Made by a program: the position numbers and the translations under genes. This document shows, piece after piece, positions 7,785-16,639 of a stretch of 64,000 nt of DNA (position 1 is its first letter; every line of letters starts with the position of its first letter). The stretch is from DASUPK01 sp963843085 (lineage in GTDB: Bacteria > Actinomycetota > Thermoleophilia > Solirubrobacterales > 70-9). The stretch is taken from NCBI GenBank assembly GCA_963843085.1, contig CAWJJG010000002.1, positions 186,001 to 250,000 on the forward strand, in the 5' to 3' direction. A model generated the notes under the pieces. The model saw only the letters and a program-made list of their open reading frames with translations. It had not been told where the DNA came from and searched no databases.

Positions 7785-9011
7785 ATGGCGACGGAGGCAC
7801 CCGCCGGGCTCTCGGCTCCACCGGGCGAAGATTGGATGCGCGCTCGGCTCGACGAGCTCTGCTCGTGGGAGCGCGGCTCCGCTTCGGAGGGTGAGCGCCG
7901 CGCAGCCGAGTGGCTCGCCGGTGAGCTGAGGGAAGCAGGCGTGCGCGAGGTCCGGGTCGAGGAGGAGGCCGGAGCCAACGGCACGTTCTGGTGGCCGATC
8001 GGGCTGCTGGCGGGAGCCGGCGCCGTTGCGGGCCTGGCGGCACGGCGGGGAGGGCGGGCGGCCCGCGCTTTCGCGACCGTGACCGGCGCCACAGCGGCCG
8101 CGCTGACCGCCGACGAGCTGCCCCCCGGCAGGAGGCGCTTCCGGCGCTTGCTGCCGGCCCGGAGCGCTCACCACGTGCTCGCGGAGATCGGACCGGAGGA
8201 TGCCGAGCGGACGATCGTCGTCATGGCGCATCACGACGCCGCCCACACGGCGTTCTTCTTCAACCCGTCGATCACGGAGGCGGTGGGCGAGAGCGCGCCG
8301 TGGGTCTTCGAGAACAACGACACCAGCCCGCCGCTGATGTGGCCGACGCTCGCCGGTCCGGCGATCGTGGCCGCCGGCGCCGCGCTCGGCAGCAGGAAGC
8401 TGACGACCTTCGGGACCGCCGTCTCCGCCGGCGCCGCCGCCTTCATGGCTCACATCGGAGCGGGAGAGGTGGTCCCCGGGGCCAACGACAACGGCACCGG
8501 CTGCATCGCGCAGCTGGCGATCGCCCGCGCGCTCGCCGGCCGGCCTCCCGAGAAGACGCGCGTCCTGTTCCTCTCGACCTCCGAGGAGGCGCTCTGCGAG
8601 GGCATGGGCCTGTTCATGGAGCGGCACGCGTCCGAGCTGCCGGTCGACCGGACCTTCTTCCTCTGTCTCGACACCGTCGGGTCGCCCAATCTGCTCGTCC
8701 TGCGCGGGGAGGGGATGCTGAAGCTGCGCGAGTACCCGGCCGCCTCGCTCGAGCTTCTCGACTCAACCGCCGACGAGCTCGGGATCGAGATGCCCTTCAG
8801 CAACCTGCGCCTGCGCAATGCGACCGACGGCATCTTCCCGCTGGCGGCCGGGTACCAGTGCGTCTCGGTCGCCTCCTGCAACGAGTGGAAGAACCCCTCG
8901 AACTACCACTGGAAGACCGATACGCCGGACCGGGTGGACTACGGAACGGTCGCCGACGCGGTCAGGCTCTCGGAAGCCGTGATCCGCAAGCTGGACGAGC
9001 GCTGGCTCTAG
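7785..9011 (+). CDS. M28-family zinc aminopeptidase
   Basis: 408 aa. Expected to be a di-zinc exopeptidase. Metal-ligand segments are in order: AHHDAAH (about 148-154), GANDNGTG, the catalytic STSEEALCEG Glu pair, CLDTVG, and a C-terminal NYHWKTDTPD His. Residues about 65-90 are hydrophobic (WPIGLLAGAGAVAGLAA), and a second Ala/Gly-rich hydrophobic stretch lies near 190-225. The protein may therefore be membrane-associated, an insertion seen in some actinobacterial M28 proteins. No signal peptide. ATG follows a TAGCTT box by 6 nt. Confidence 0.88.
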   Translation: MATEAPAGLSAPPGEDWMRARLDELCSWERGSASEGERRAAEWLAGELREAGVREVRVEEEAGANGTFWWPIGLLAGAGAVAGLAARRGGRAARAFATVTGATAAALTADELPPGRRRFRRLLPARSAHHVLAEIGPEDAERTIVVMAHHDAAHTAFFFNPSITEAVGESAPWVFENNDTSPPLMWPTLAGPAIVAAGAALGSRKLTTFGTAVSAGAAAFMAHIGAGEVVPGANDNGTGCIAQLAIARALAGRPPEKTRVLFLSTSEEALCEGMGLFMERHASELPVDRTFFLCLDTVGSPNLLVLRGEGMLKLREYPAASLELLDSTADELGIEMPFSNLRLRNATDGIFPLAAGYQCVSVASCNEWKNPSNYHWKTDTPDRVDYGTVADAVRLSEAVIRKLDERWL

Positions 9012-9147
9012 CCGCCTCTGATCGGCGAGCTTCGAGCCTCCGCCTCCTCAGACGGGAAGCTTCTTGGCCTTCGCGGGTCCCGAACCGGACTCCCGAACGG
9101 CGAAACAGGGGTAGTGAATTCAGCAGCGCCGTGATGCTGCCCCCGCC

Positions 9148-9153
9148 TACCAT
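9148..9153 (+). promoter_or_regulatory. -10 box TACCAT, leaderless spacing
   Basis: TACCAT is 6 nt before the GTG at 9160, with no ribosome-binding site between. It supports GTG 9160 as the start. Confidence 0.45.
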
Positions 9154-9159
9154 CGGGCG

Positions 9160-9816
9160 GTGGCCGCTGAGTACGCACAGACCGAGCGAACCAAGGTCTT
9201 CCGCAAGCCAGGCCGGGGAAGCTACGACCGCGACCTGGTCCACTCGATCCTCGACGAGGGGCTGACCTGCCACGTCGGCTTCGTCCAGGACGGGCAGCCG
9301 TACGTCATTCCCACGATCCACGCCCGGGAGGGGGAGACGCTCTACCTGCATGGTGCCAAGGGCAATCGGATGCTCAACTCACTGATCGACGGAACACCCT
9401 GCTGCGTGACCGTCACCCTGATCGACGAACTGGTGCTGGCGCGCGCCGCTCTCCATCACTCGCTCAACTACCGCTCGGCAATGGTTCTCGGGCAGGCGCG
9501 CGAAGTGACGGATCCGGCGGAGAAGGAGCTGGCGCTGCGCACGGTGGTGGAGCACATAGCGCCGGGCCGGGCCGATGAGGTCCGCGGCGCCGACGAGACC
9601 GACCTGCGGTCGACGCGGGTCCTGGCGATCCCGATCGAGGAGGCCTCGGCGAAGGTGCGCACCGGACCGCCGGTCGACGAGGAGGCCGATCTGGGGCTGC
9701 CCCACTGGGCTGGGCAGCTTCCGCTCACGCAGGGCACGGGGAAGCCGATTCCGGCACCGGATCTCGCCGGGGACCCGGAGGTCCCCGGCAGCATCAGCGG
9801 TTGGTCCCGAACCTAG
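9160..9816 (+). CDS. Pyridoxamine 5'-phosphate oxidase-like flavin-binding protein
   Basis: 218 aa, GTG start. The order of motifs (RGSYDRDLVHSILDEGLTCH; VIPTIHAREGETLYLHGAKG; HSLNYRSAMVLGQAREV) is that of the Pyridox_ox_2 split-barrel family, which binds FMN, F420 or heme. The segment LARAALHHSLNYRS is the usual cofactor-lining region. Substrate unknown; annotation as nitroimidazole-resistance-like is possible but not shown. Its TAG stop interlocks with the TAG of the convergent DUF2277 gene as CTAG at 9813-9816. Confidence 0.87.
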   Translation: MAAEYAQTERTKVFRKPGRGSYDRDLVHSILDEGLTCHVGFVQDGQPYVIPTIHAREGETLYLHGAKGNRMLNSLIDGTPCCVTVTLIDELVLARAALHHSLNYRSAMVLGQAREVTDPAEKELALRTVVEHIAPGRADEVRGADETDLRSTRVLAIPIEEASAKVRTGPPVDEEADLGLPHWAGQLPLTQGTGKPIPAPDLAGDPEVPGSISGWSRT

Positions 9817-10082
9817 GCCGCGAAGCGCGCTTCGTACTTCGCCCGCCGCTTGGCCGCCTCTTCCTCCCGGTTCTTCGGGGGAGCGTTGGTGACCAGCGAG
9901 TCGAGCAGCTTCCGCGTGGAGGCGGCGACCTCGGCGACGGCCAGGTCGAACGCCTCGGCGTTCGCCTGCGACGGCTTCATCGATCCGCTCACCTTGCGGA
10001 CGAACTGAAGCGCCGCGTCGTGGACCTCATCCTCGCTCGCGGGCGGCTCGAAATTATGGAGTTGTCGGATGTTTCTGCACAT
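9813..10082 (-). CDS. DUF2277 family protein
   Basis: 89 aa from ATG at 10082, giving MCRNIRQLHNFEPPASEDEV, the invariant opening of DUF2277 proteins. An upstream in-frame ATG at 10169 is rejected because it overlaps the divergent gene. KVSGSMKPSQANAEAF and the KNREEEAAKRRAK end are also typical. A small, soluble, charged helical protein. Function unknown in the literature I recall. It shares a stop tetranucleotide with the flavin-binding protein gene. Confidence 0.88.
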   Translation of the reverse strand: MCRNIRQLHNFEPPASEDEVHDAALQFVRKVSGSMKPSQANAEAFDLAVAEVAASTRKLLDSLVTNAPPKNREEEAAKRRAKYEARFAA

Positions 10083-10135
10083 GGGCTCAGCGTACCGATG
10101 AGTTTCGGGACGCCGCGCGGTCTCAGTAGGCACCC

Positions 10136-10696
10136 ATGGCGAAGCTGATCTACGCCGCGATCTGCTCACTGGACGGCTACGTCGCCGACGAGGACGGCGA
10201 CTTCAGCTGGGCCCGGCCAGACGACGAGCTGCACTCCTTCGTCAACGAGCTTGAGCGGCCGATCGGCACCTACCTATACGGGCGCCGCATGTACGAGACG
10301 ATGGTCTTCTGGGAGACGGCGGAGGTGACTCCCGATCAATGCGATCCGGCGGCCGAGTACGCCGGCATTTGGCGAGCCGCCGACAAGGTCGTCTTCTCGC
10401 GGAGCCTCGATCAGGTCTCCAGTGAGAAGACGAGGATCGAGCGGGAATTCGATCACGAGGAGATCCGACGCCTCGTGGCGGACGCCGATCGAGACGTCAG
10501 CATCGGCGGGTCGGAGCTCGCCGGCGAGGCGATCGGGGCGGGGCTGGTCGACGAGTACCACCTGTTCGTCAACGCGATCCTCGTGGGCGGCGGCAACCGG
10601 GCGTTGCCGGACGGCGCCCGCGTCGACCTCGAGCTCGTCGACGAGCGACGCTTCGACAGCGGCGTGATCCACCTTCATTACTGCGCCAGACGCTGA
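10136..10696 (+). CDS. Dihydrofolate-reductase family protein (RibD C-terminal fold)
   Basis: 186 aa. Begins KLIYAAICSLDGYVADEDGDF, followed by GTYLYGRRMYETM and DVSIGGSELAGEAIGAGLVDEYHLFV, the NADPH-fold motifs of the RibD_C/DHFR-like group. These stand-alone proteins are predicted NADPH-dependent reductases of unknown substrate. They are not the housekeeping FolA, which is recognised by other motifs. The gene converges on the acyl-CoA dehydrogenase gene with a 16-bp gap. Confidence 0.88.
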   Translation: MAKLIYAAICSLDGYVADEDGDFSWARPDDELHSFVNELERPIGTYLYGRRMYETMVFWETAEVTPDQCDPAAEYAGIWRAADKVVFSRSLDQVSSEKTRIEREFDHEEIRRLVADADRDVSIGGSELAGEAIGAGLVDEYHLFVNAILVGGGNRALPDGARVDLELVDERRFDSGVIHLHYCARR

Positions 10697-10712
10697 GTCC
10701 GGGGCCGCCGTT

Positions 10713-12383
10713 CTAGACCGCGCGGTGGCGGTCGATGATCCGCACGAAGTCGGTCCCCGCCGGCAGCGTGCCGAAGGCGTGGCCCCAGTCGCCTTCGAGC
10801 CGCGAGGTGATGAACGCCTCCGCGACCGCCTCGTCGCCGAAGCGGGCCAGCAGAGAGCCCTGCAGTGCCAGGGCCATCCGCTCAACCAGCGAGCGGGCGC
10901 GGGACTCGAGCGTCGTGGGATCTGACTGGAGATCCTTGCTGAGCTCCGCGGCGTAGCGGTCGAGCCGGGGCTCGAGCGACGCTCCCTCGCCGACCTCGTT
11001 GGCGAAGGCCTGCACCGACTCGGGGTTCTTGATCATCGCGCGCATCACGTCGAGGCACTGCACGTTCCCGGAGCCCTCCCAGATGGAGGCGAGCGGGGCC
11101 TCCCGGTAGAGCCGCGGCATCCCCGACTCCTCGACGTAGCCGTTGCCGCCGAGGGACTCCAGGCATTCGACGGCATGGCTCGGCGCCCGCTTCGAGATCC
11201 AGTACTTGAGCACCGCGTTGGCGATCCGCTTGAAGGCCTGGGCCTCGTCATCTCCGGCGATCGCCTCGTCGTAGGCGCGGGCGAGCCGCAGCGAGCCGAT
11301 CGTCGCGGCCTCGGACTCGACGGCCAGGTCGGCGAGCACGTTCTGCATCAGCGGCTGCTCGACCAGCACCTTGCCGAAGGTGACCCGGTGCGAGGCGTGG
11401 TTGATCGCCTGGGCGACGCCGGCCCGCATCCCGGTGGCGCTGCCGGTCGCGCAGTCGAGGCGGGTGTGGTTGACCATCTCGATGATGGTGCGGACGCCCG
11501 CGCCCTCCTCGCCCACCAGCCGCGTCCATGCTCCGTCGAACTCGATCTCCGACGAGGCGTTGGAGCGGTTGCCGAGCTTGTCCTTGAGCCGCTGCAGGCG
11601 GAAGCTGTTGAGCTCGCCGTCGGGCAGCCGCCGCGGCATCAGGAAGCAGGAGACGCCACCCTCGGCCTGCGCGAGGACCAGGAACGCGTCGCACTGCGGC
11701 GCGGAGAAGAACCACTTGTGGCCGGTGATCTCGTACTCGGCGCCGGGGCCGCCGCCGTTGACGGGCTTGGCGACCGTGGTGTTGGCGCGGACGTCGGAGC
11801 CGCCCTGCTTCTCCGTCATCCCCATGCCGAACAGGGACCCCTCCTTCTCGGAGGCCGGGATCTGTCGCGGGTCGTAGACGTCGGAGAGGATCCGCGGCTC
11901 CCACTCCTCGGCGAGCTCCGGCTGCTTGCGCAGCGCCGGGACGACCGAGTAGGTCATCGAGATCGGACAGCCGACCCCGGCCTCGGCCTGGGAGAAGCAC
12001 ATGAAGGCAGCGGCGCGGGCGACATGGGCGCCGGACTGGGGATCGCGCCAGGGGAGGGAGTGGAGCTCGTGCGAGACGCCCAGCCGCATCAGCTCGTGCC
12101 AGGAGGGATGGAACTCCGGGATGTCGACCCGGTTCCCGTAGCGGTCGTGAGTCCGGAGCTTGGGAGGGTTCTCGTTCGCAAGGCGGCCGAGCTCGATCAC
12201 ATCGCCGCGGCCGGCGATCTCGCCGACCTCGGAGATCTTCTCGATCGCCCAGTCCGCGCCCTCGCGCTTCACCGCCTCCTTCATCACGGTGTCGGACTCG
12301 AAGACGTTGTAGTCAACCAGCGGCGGAGCCTGGTTCTCGACGGTGTGGGTTCTGACACCCGTGGGCCTCTGGACAGTGGACAT
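10713..12383 (-). CDS. Acyl-CoA dehydrogenase family protein, AidB-like
   Basis: 556 aa. Long-form FAD-dependent acyl-CoA dehydrogenase fold. GMGMTEKQGGSDVRANTT and HKWFFSAPQCDAFLVLAQ are the flavin-contact regions, RLKDKLGNRSNASSEIEF follows, and VECLESLGGNGYVEES is the C-terminal hallmark. Length and the N-terminal VENQAPPLVDYNVFESD match E. coli AidB, a protein linked to alkylation-damage defence, more than short-chain beta-oxidation enzymes. The TetR gene stops directly before its ATG (TAGATG), so the pair forms an operon. The substrate could instead be a branched acyl-CoA. Confidence 0.88.
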   Translation of the reverse strand: MSTVQRPTGVRTHTVENQAPPLVDYNVFESDTVMKEAVKREGADWAIEKISEVGEIAGRGDVIELGRLANENPPKLRTHDRYGNRVDIPEFHPSWHELMRLGVSHELHSLPWRDPQSGAHVARAAAFMCFSQAEAGVGCPISMTYSVVPALRKQPELAEEWEPRILSDVYDPRQIPASEKEGSLFGMGMTEKQGGSDVRANTTVAKPVNGGGPGAEYEITGHKWFFSAPQCDAFLVLAQAEGGVSCFLMPRRLPDGELNSFRLQRLKDKLGNRSNASSEIEFDGAWTRLVGEEGAGVRTIIEMVNHTRLDCATGSATGMRAGVAQAINHASHRVTFGKVLVEQPLMQNVLADLAVESEAATIGSLRLARAYDEAIAGDDEAQAFKRIANAVLKYWISKRAPSHAVECLESLGGNGYVEESGMPRLYREAPLASIWEGSGNVQCLDVMRAMIKNPESVQAFANEVGEGASLEPRLDRYAAELSKDLQSDPTTLESRARSLVERMALALQGSLLARFGDEAVAEAFITSRLEGDWGHAFGTLPAGTDFVRIIDRHRAV

Positions 12384-12995
12384 CTAGTGCTCCTCTCCGA
12401 TTGCGCGAGTGCAGAAGTCGATCAGCGAGGCGATCAGCGCGTTCGGGTCGCCTCCATTTGCGGTGGGGGACAGGGGGCCGATCATCGTCTCGCCGATCGC
12501 ACCGATCAGTGCGGCGGCGGTCGCGTCGACGTCCTGCTCGGGCAGATCGCCGGCGGCGATCCCCTGGGAGATGACCTCGGCCATCAGGTCCCGGTAGCTG
12601 TGGCGGAACTGCAGTCGCTCGGCCTCGACGGCCGGATCCACCGGCTCCGCCAGCAGAGCCCAGGCAAGGCGTTTACCGCGGAGTGCCCGGCGAGCGAACA
12701 CCTCGATGCCGGCGGCGACCCGCCGGGCGGCGGGACCGGCGGTCTCGTGGATCGCCTCGCTCATCGCGTCCACCTCGTGCTGCGAGGCTTCCCGGAAGAC
12801 CTCCGCGAACAGGTCGGACTTCGAGGGGAAGTGGCGGTAGACGGTGCCGACCGCGACTCCCGCCCGATCCGCCACGGCGGCGACCTGGGCGGCGACGTAT
12901 CCGCCCTCGGCGATCAGCTCGCGCGCCGCGGTGACGATTCGCTCCCGGGTCTCGGCCCGGCGCGCCTCGGTGCGCTCGGTGGATCGATAGGCCAT
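12384..12995 (-). CDS. TetR-family regulator of the AidB-like dehydrogenase
   Basis: 203 aa from ATG 12995. Longer frames run into the divergent gene. The helix-turn-helix is RERIVTAARELIAEGGY with VAAVADRAGVAVGTVYRHF (about 13-55). The C-terminal ligand domain is helical. It abuts the dehydrogenase gene with no spacer. Its own promoter, read on the minus strand, has TTGACA (13028-13033), 17 bp, then TTCACT, and a TGAACC-AG-GATTCA inverted repeat overlaps the -10 region. It is therefore likely autorepressed. Confidence 0.9.
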   Translation of the reverse strand: MAYRSTERTEARRAETRERIVTAARELIAEGGYVAAQVAAVADRAGVAVGTVYRHFPSKSDLFAEVFREASQHEVDAMSEAIHETAGPAARRVAAGIEVFARRALRGKRLAWALLAEPVDPAVEAERLQFRHSYRDLMAEVISQGIAAGDLPEQDVDATAAALIGAIGETMIGPLSPTANGGDPNALIASLIDFCTRAIGEEH

Positions 12996-13004
12996 CGGCC
13001 AAGT

Positions 13005-13053
13005 AGTGAACCAGGATTCATTTCTTGTGTCAAACGGAAGCCGTGGGTAGGAT
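13005..13053. promoter_or_regulatory. Overlapping divergent promoters with putative TetR operator
   Basis: Minus strand: TTGACA at 13028-13033, 17-bp spacer, TTCACT at 13005-13010, then the TetR ATG. Plus strand: TTGTGT at 13025-13030, 17-bp spacer, TAGGAT at 13048-13053, then 6 nt to the ATG at 13060. The two -35 boxes overlap. TGAACCAGGATTCA at 13007-13020 is an inverted repeat with 5 of 6 arm bases matching, a candidate operator. Confidence 0.6.
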
Positions 13054-13059
13054 CGCCGC

Positions 13060-13467
13060 ATGGCGGACGTGGTGGAGACGCTCGGCGGGGTCCCCCTCTT
13101 CCAGGGGGTGAAGCCGAAGGAGCTCAAGAAGCTCGCGAATCGCCTGCAGGAGCGCAGCTTCGGCGAGGGCGACACCATCACCACGGAGGGGAAGAGCGGC
13201 GTCGGGTTCTTCGTGATCGAGGAGGGCAACGCGACCGTCAGCATCGATGGCGACATCGTGCGCACGCTGGCGCCCGGCGACTACTTCGGCGACGTCGCGC
13301 TGATCGACAGCCGGCCGCGCTCCGCGACGATCGTGGCCACCACCGACCTGCGCTGCCAGGGACTGACGGCGTGGGAGTTCCGGCCGTTCATCGAGGATCA
13401 CCCCGAGGTGGCCTGGGCGATGCTGGAGACGCTGGCGGCCCGGCTGCGCGAAGCCGAGCAGCGCTAG
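13060..13467 (+). CDS. Stand-alone cyclic-nucleotide-binding domain protein
   Basis: 135 aa, essentially one cNMP-binding domain of the Crp/Fnr type. GGVPLFQGVKPKELKKLA opens it, and GDYFGDVALIDSRPRSATI is the phosphate-binding cassette. The usual FGE Glu is Asp here, while the phosphate-binding Arg of PRSA is kept. No DNA-binding helix-turn-helix follows, so it is not a CRP-type regulator by itself. It faces the class III cyclase-ATPase gene and shares a CTAG stop with it, which suggests but does not prove a link. Confidence 0.88.
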   Translation: MADVVETLGGVPLFQGVKPKELKKLANRLQERSFGEGDTITTEGKSGVGFFVIEEGNATVSIDGDIVRTLAPGDYFGDVALIDSRPRSATIVATTDLRCQGLTAWEFRPFIEDHPEVAWAMLETLAARLREAEQR

Positions 13468-16400
13468 CTCGGGTCTGTCGTCCCGAGCTTTCGGAAGATC
13501 TCGCTCGCCTCGTCCCTCGCCTCGCCGCCCAGCTGCCAGCCGCTGCGCGCCGACTGGTAGGGGCAGTCGAGCTCTTTGAAGAGCTCATACGACTGCCGCA
13601 GAAGCTGCTCATCGCCGGAGTGGATCCCCTTGGCCCGCAGGAGGATGCCCATCCCGTAGCGGTGCTCGCCGATGTACTCCTCGGCGACCAGGATCGCGTC
13701 GTCCGTCTCCGGGCGTTCGAGCCGCGCGTAGGCCTCGGCGCGGCTCGCCAGGTAGGGCGAGCGGAACCAGGTCGTCGCGATATCCGACGCAAAGCGATCG
13801 CCGGCGCGCTCGACCAGCCCCTGGTGAAGCTCGATGTCGGCGCGCATCACGATCACGCCCGCCTTGTTGCCGAGCGCACCCTCGGAGAGCTGGTCGGCGA
13901 TCTCGAACCACTCCTGCCAGCCGCTCTCGCCGCGCAGGCCCTGAATCGCTCCGGCACAGGCGATCGAGGTGGCGAACGCGCCGAGTGGAGGTCGCTCCGC
14001 GGCCACCCACGCCTCCCGCACCTGGCGGGCCATCTCGAGAGCCTCGTCCCAGCGCCCGAGGAAGAAGGCGGGGAGCAGCCCGCGCTGCCAGGCGGAGTAG
14101 ATGATCCCGCGGGAGAGATCCAGGTCACGCGCCTCGCGGGCGTAGGACTCCGCCTCATGGAAGTCCCCGGTCTGCAGCAGGGACTCGATCATCATGTGGA
14201 GCGCGTCGCTGCGCTCCACGTCGAGCGAGGCGGTACGCGGTGCGTCGCTGAGCAGCTCCAGGCGCTCGCGGGTGTGCTCGACGGCGGCGCGATGACGGCC
14301 CTGCTGCCAATCGCTCGCCGTGACGGCATCGAGGGCGGACTGCAGGACGGCCGCGTCATCGGTCTGGCGGGCGAGCTCCAACCCGCCCAGCGCAGGCCTC
14401 TCCATCTCCAGCGTCTGATCGTTCTTCCAGGCCAGCCATGCCTCGTCGAGCAGGAGTCGGGCCTTCGTGATCGTGTCGTCGTCGGTGACCAGCTCCCGTC
14501 CCCGCTCGAGCATCGGGCGCAGCTGGTCGGCGTCGGGGCTGCCGCTGATCCCGCTCATCCGGGTGCCGACCTCCACGGCCCGCGCGTAGGCCCTCGCGGC
14601 GCGGGGGTCTTCGATCGCCTCGGCCGCCTCGCCTGCCTCCCGGAAGAGGCGCAGGGCATAGTCGCCGCGCCAGCGGCGCAGGGCGACGTCCGCCGCGGCC
14701 CACAGCGAGTCCACGCGCTCGGGCCCATCCGAGAGCGCGGCGGACTGCTCGTAGAGCTCCTGGCCTCGTGCGCTCGCTCCGCGGCGGACCGCGCTCGCGG
14801 CTGCCTCGGCCACCGCCTCGCACGCGGCGATCCTGCGCTCATCCGTCGGTTGGAGATCGAGGGCGTGATCGAGGTGGTAGGCGACGAGCTCGGCGCGCTC
14901 CGCGAACGGCTCGTGGCGCATCAGTGAATCGGCCGCCGCCTCATGTAGGCGCGCCCGGTCAGCACGGGGCAGCGAGTTGTAGGCCACGTCGCGGATCAGC
15001 TGATGGCGGAACGCGTAGCTGCCCGCGTCGGCGGTGGTGCGCTCCTCGACTAGAGCCTTCCGGCGCAGCGCCCAGAGGATGTCGCTCGGGTCCTCACCGA
15101 GCAGGTCCCCGAGAGGTGCCTGAGCGAATGTATGCCCGAGGACCGAGGCGTGCTGAAGCGCCCGCTTCTCGTCGCGCGGCAGGAGATCCATGCGCGCGGC
15201 GATCGCCGCCTGCACCGTGTCGGGCAGCCGCTCGGGCACCGCGTCCTGGCGCTCGTCCCGGATCGCCCGCGAGACCTCCTCGGTGAAGAACGGGTTGCCG
15301 CCGGCGGCGTCGGCGATCCGACCCGCGATGACCCGCCGCTCCTCCGGAAGGAGCATCTCCGCGAGGCGGGTCGCGGACTCGCCGTCGAGCGGCATCAGCT
15401 CGAGCTGGGTGTTGTTGCGGGCGGCGCGGCCGAACTCCGGCCGCCGTTCGGCCAGCTCTGGCCGGCAGGTGCAGAGGATCATCACGGGCGCCTGCGAGAG
15501 GCCGAAGGCGGCCTCCTCGAGCAGGTTGAGCGTTCCCTCGTCCGCCCAGTGCGCGTCGTCGACGCCGATCGCCAGCGGCCGGTCGCCCGCCAGCAGGGCG
15601 ACGAAGCGTCGCCAGGCGCGCTTCAGCTCGTCCTCGGCGTCCGTGCCCTCCTCGGCCCCGCGCATCGCCACCACCAGCGCCGCGGCCAGCTCGACGGCGT
15701 CGTCGGCGCCGAGCTTCTCGAGCACGTCCCGAAGAGCGGGTTCGACCTCGTCGGAGCGGGCCTCGGTCGAATAGCCGGCGGCGTCGTGAAGGATCTCGCC
15801 GAGGGCCCAGAACGCGATCCCGTGCCCGTACGGCGGGCTGCGGCCGACCACGGTCCGCCAGCCGTCGTTTCGGAGCTCGGCGAAGAGCTCGGCCCCGAGC
15901 CGGGTCTTCCCGATCCCGGCCTCGCCGATCACGGTGACCAGCTGGGGCACCTTCTCCCGTGCCGCGCGCCGCGCGATCAGGCGAAGCATCGCGAGGTCGT
16001 CCTCGCGGCCGACGAGCGGGACGTTCGTGACCTCGTCCTCGTCGCAGATGGCGACGGCGCGGAACGCCGTGAGCGGGCTGTCGATTCCCTTCGCGTCGAC
16101 GTTGCCGTTGCGCTCGAGCTGCGCGCGCCGACAGGCGCGAGCAGTGCGCTCGCCCACCAGCACCTCACCGGGTGAGGCGGCCTGCTGCAGGCGGGCCGCG
16201 GCGTTGACGGCCTCCCCGGTGACCCGCAGGTCGCCGCTCTCTGGGACGGCCAGCACCTCGCCGGTCTCGATCCCCACCCGGACCGACAGGTCGCCGTCGA
16301 TCGCGGCGACCTGGTCGATGACGGTCAGGCCGGCCGCGATGGCGCGATCGGGGTCGTCGCCGTGGGCGACCGGCGCCCCGAAGACGGCCATCACCGCGTC

Positions 16401-16580
16401 GCCGATGTACTTCTCGACGGTGCCGCCGTGCTGCTCCAGCGCCGCGCGCGCGGCGTCGAAGAACGGCTCGAGGCGGCCTCGCAGATCCTCGGGATCCAGC
16501 TCGGTCGCAAGCTGGGTCGAGCCGACCAGGTCGGCGAAGAGCATCGTCGCGATCTTGCGCTCTCCTCCCAAGCTGCTCAC
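13464..16580 (-). CDS. Class III adenylate/guanylate cyclase - AAA ATPase - TPR-like protein
   Basis: 1038 aa. Residues 1-180 form a class III cyclase domain: ATMLFADLVGSTQLA and KYIGDAVMAVFG carry the two metal-binding Asp, and VRVGIETGEVL with GEAVNAAARLQQAA carry the transition-state Asn and Arg. Residues about 190-480 form a STAND-like ATPase (VPLVGREDDLAML, Walker A GEAGIGKTRL, Walker B LAIGVDDAHWAD). The remaining 500 residues are helical with TPR-like character. Such proteins are common in Actinobacteria and Proteobacteria; inputs are unknown. The catalytic residues look intact, so a cyclic nucleotide product is plausible. Confidence 0.9.
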   Translation of the reverse strand: MSSLGGERKIATMLFADLVGSTQLATELDPEDLRGRLEPFFDAARAALEQHGGTVEKYIGDAVMAVFGAPVAHGDDPDRAIAAGLTVIDQVAAIDGDLSVRVGIETGEVLAVPESGDLRVTGEAVNAAARLQQAASPGEVLVGERTARACRRAQLERNGNVDAKGIDSPLTAFRAVAICDEDEVTNVPLVGREDDLAMLRLIARRAAREKVPQLVTVIGEAGIGKTRLGAELFAELRNDGWRTVVGRSPPYGHGIAFWALGEILHDAAGYSTEARSDEVEPALRDVLEKLGADDAVELAAALVVAMRGAEEGTDAEDELKRAWRRFVALLAGDRPLAIGVDDAHWADEGTLNLLEEAAFGLSQAPVMILCTCRPELAERRPEFGRAARNNTQLELMPLDGESATRLAEMLLPEERRVIAGRIADAAGGNPFFTEEVSRAIRDERQDAVPERLPDTVQAAIAARMDLLPRDEKRALQHASVLGHTFAQAPLGDLLGEDPSDILWALRRKALVEERTTADAGSYAFRHQLIRDVAYNSLPRADRARLHEAAADSLMRHEPFAERAELVAYHLDHALDLQPTDERRIAACEAVAEAAASAVRRGASARGQELYEQSAALSDGPERVDSLWAAADVALRRWRGDYALRLFREAGEAAEAIEDPRAARAYARAVEVGTRMSGISGSPDADQLRPMLERGRELVTDDDTITKARLLLDEAWLAWKNDQTLEMERPALGGLELARQTDDAAVLQSALDAVTASDWQQGRHRAAVEHTRERLELLSDAPRTASLDVERSDALHMMIESLLQTGDFHEAESYAREARDLDLSRGIIYSAWQRGLLPAFFLGRWDEALEMARQVREAWVAAERPPLGAFATSIACAGAIQGLRGESGWQEWFEIADQLSEGALGNKAGVIVMRADIELHQGLVERAGDRFASDIATTWFRSPYLASRAEAYARLERPETDDAILVAEEYIGEHRYGMGILLRAKGIHSGDEQLLRQSYELFKELDCPYQSARSGWQLGGEARDEASEIFRKLGTTDPS

Positions 16581-16639
16581 CTACTTGAAGATAACGGCGG
16601 CCGCAGACCTGCGGATTTGCATACCATCGCCGACCCGGC

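Noticed and set aside
7748..8092. N-terminal extension of the site-2 protease to 8092
   Set aside because: Overlaps the divergent M28 peptidase; the extra residues are Ser/Arg/Ala-rich and unlike M50 N-termini. ATG 7747 gives a normal start.
11175..14927. 1250-aa plus-strand open frame antisense to several genes
   Set aside because: It runs across the AidB-like, TetR, cNMP and cyclase genes, which have clear families. The translation is Arg/Gly/Leu-rich without motifs, a usual shadow frame in very GC-rich DNA.
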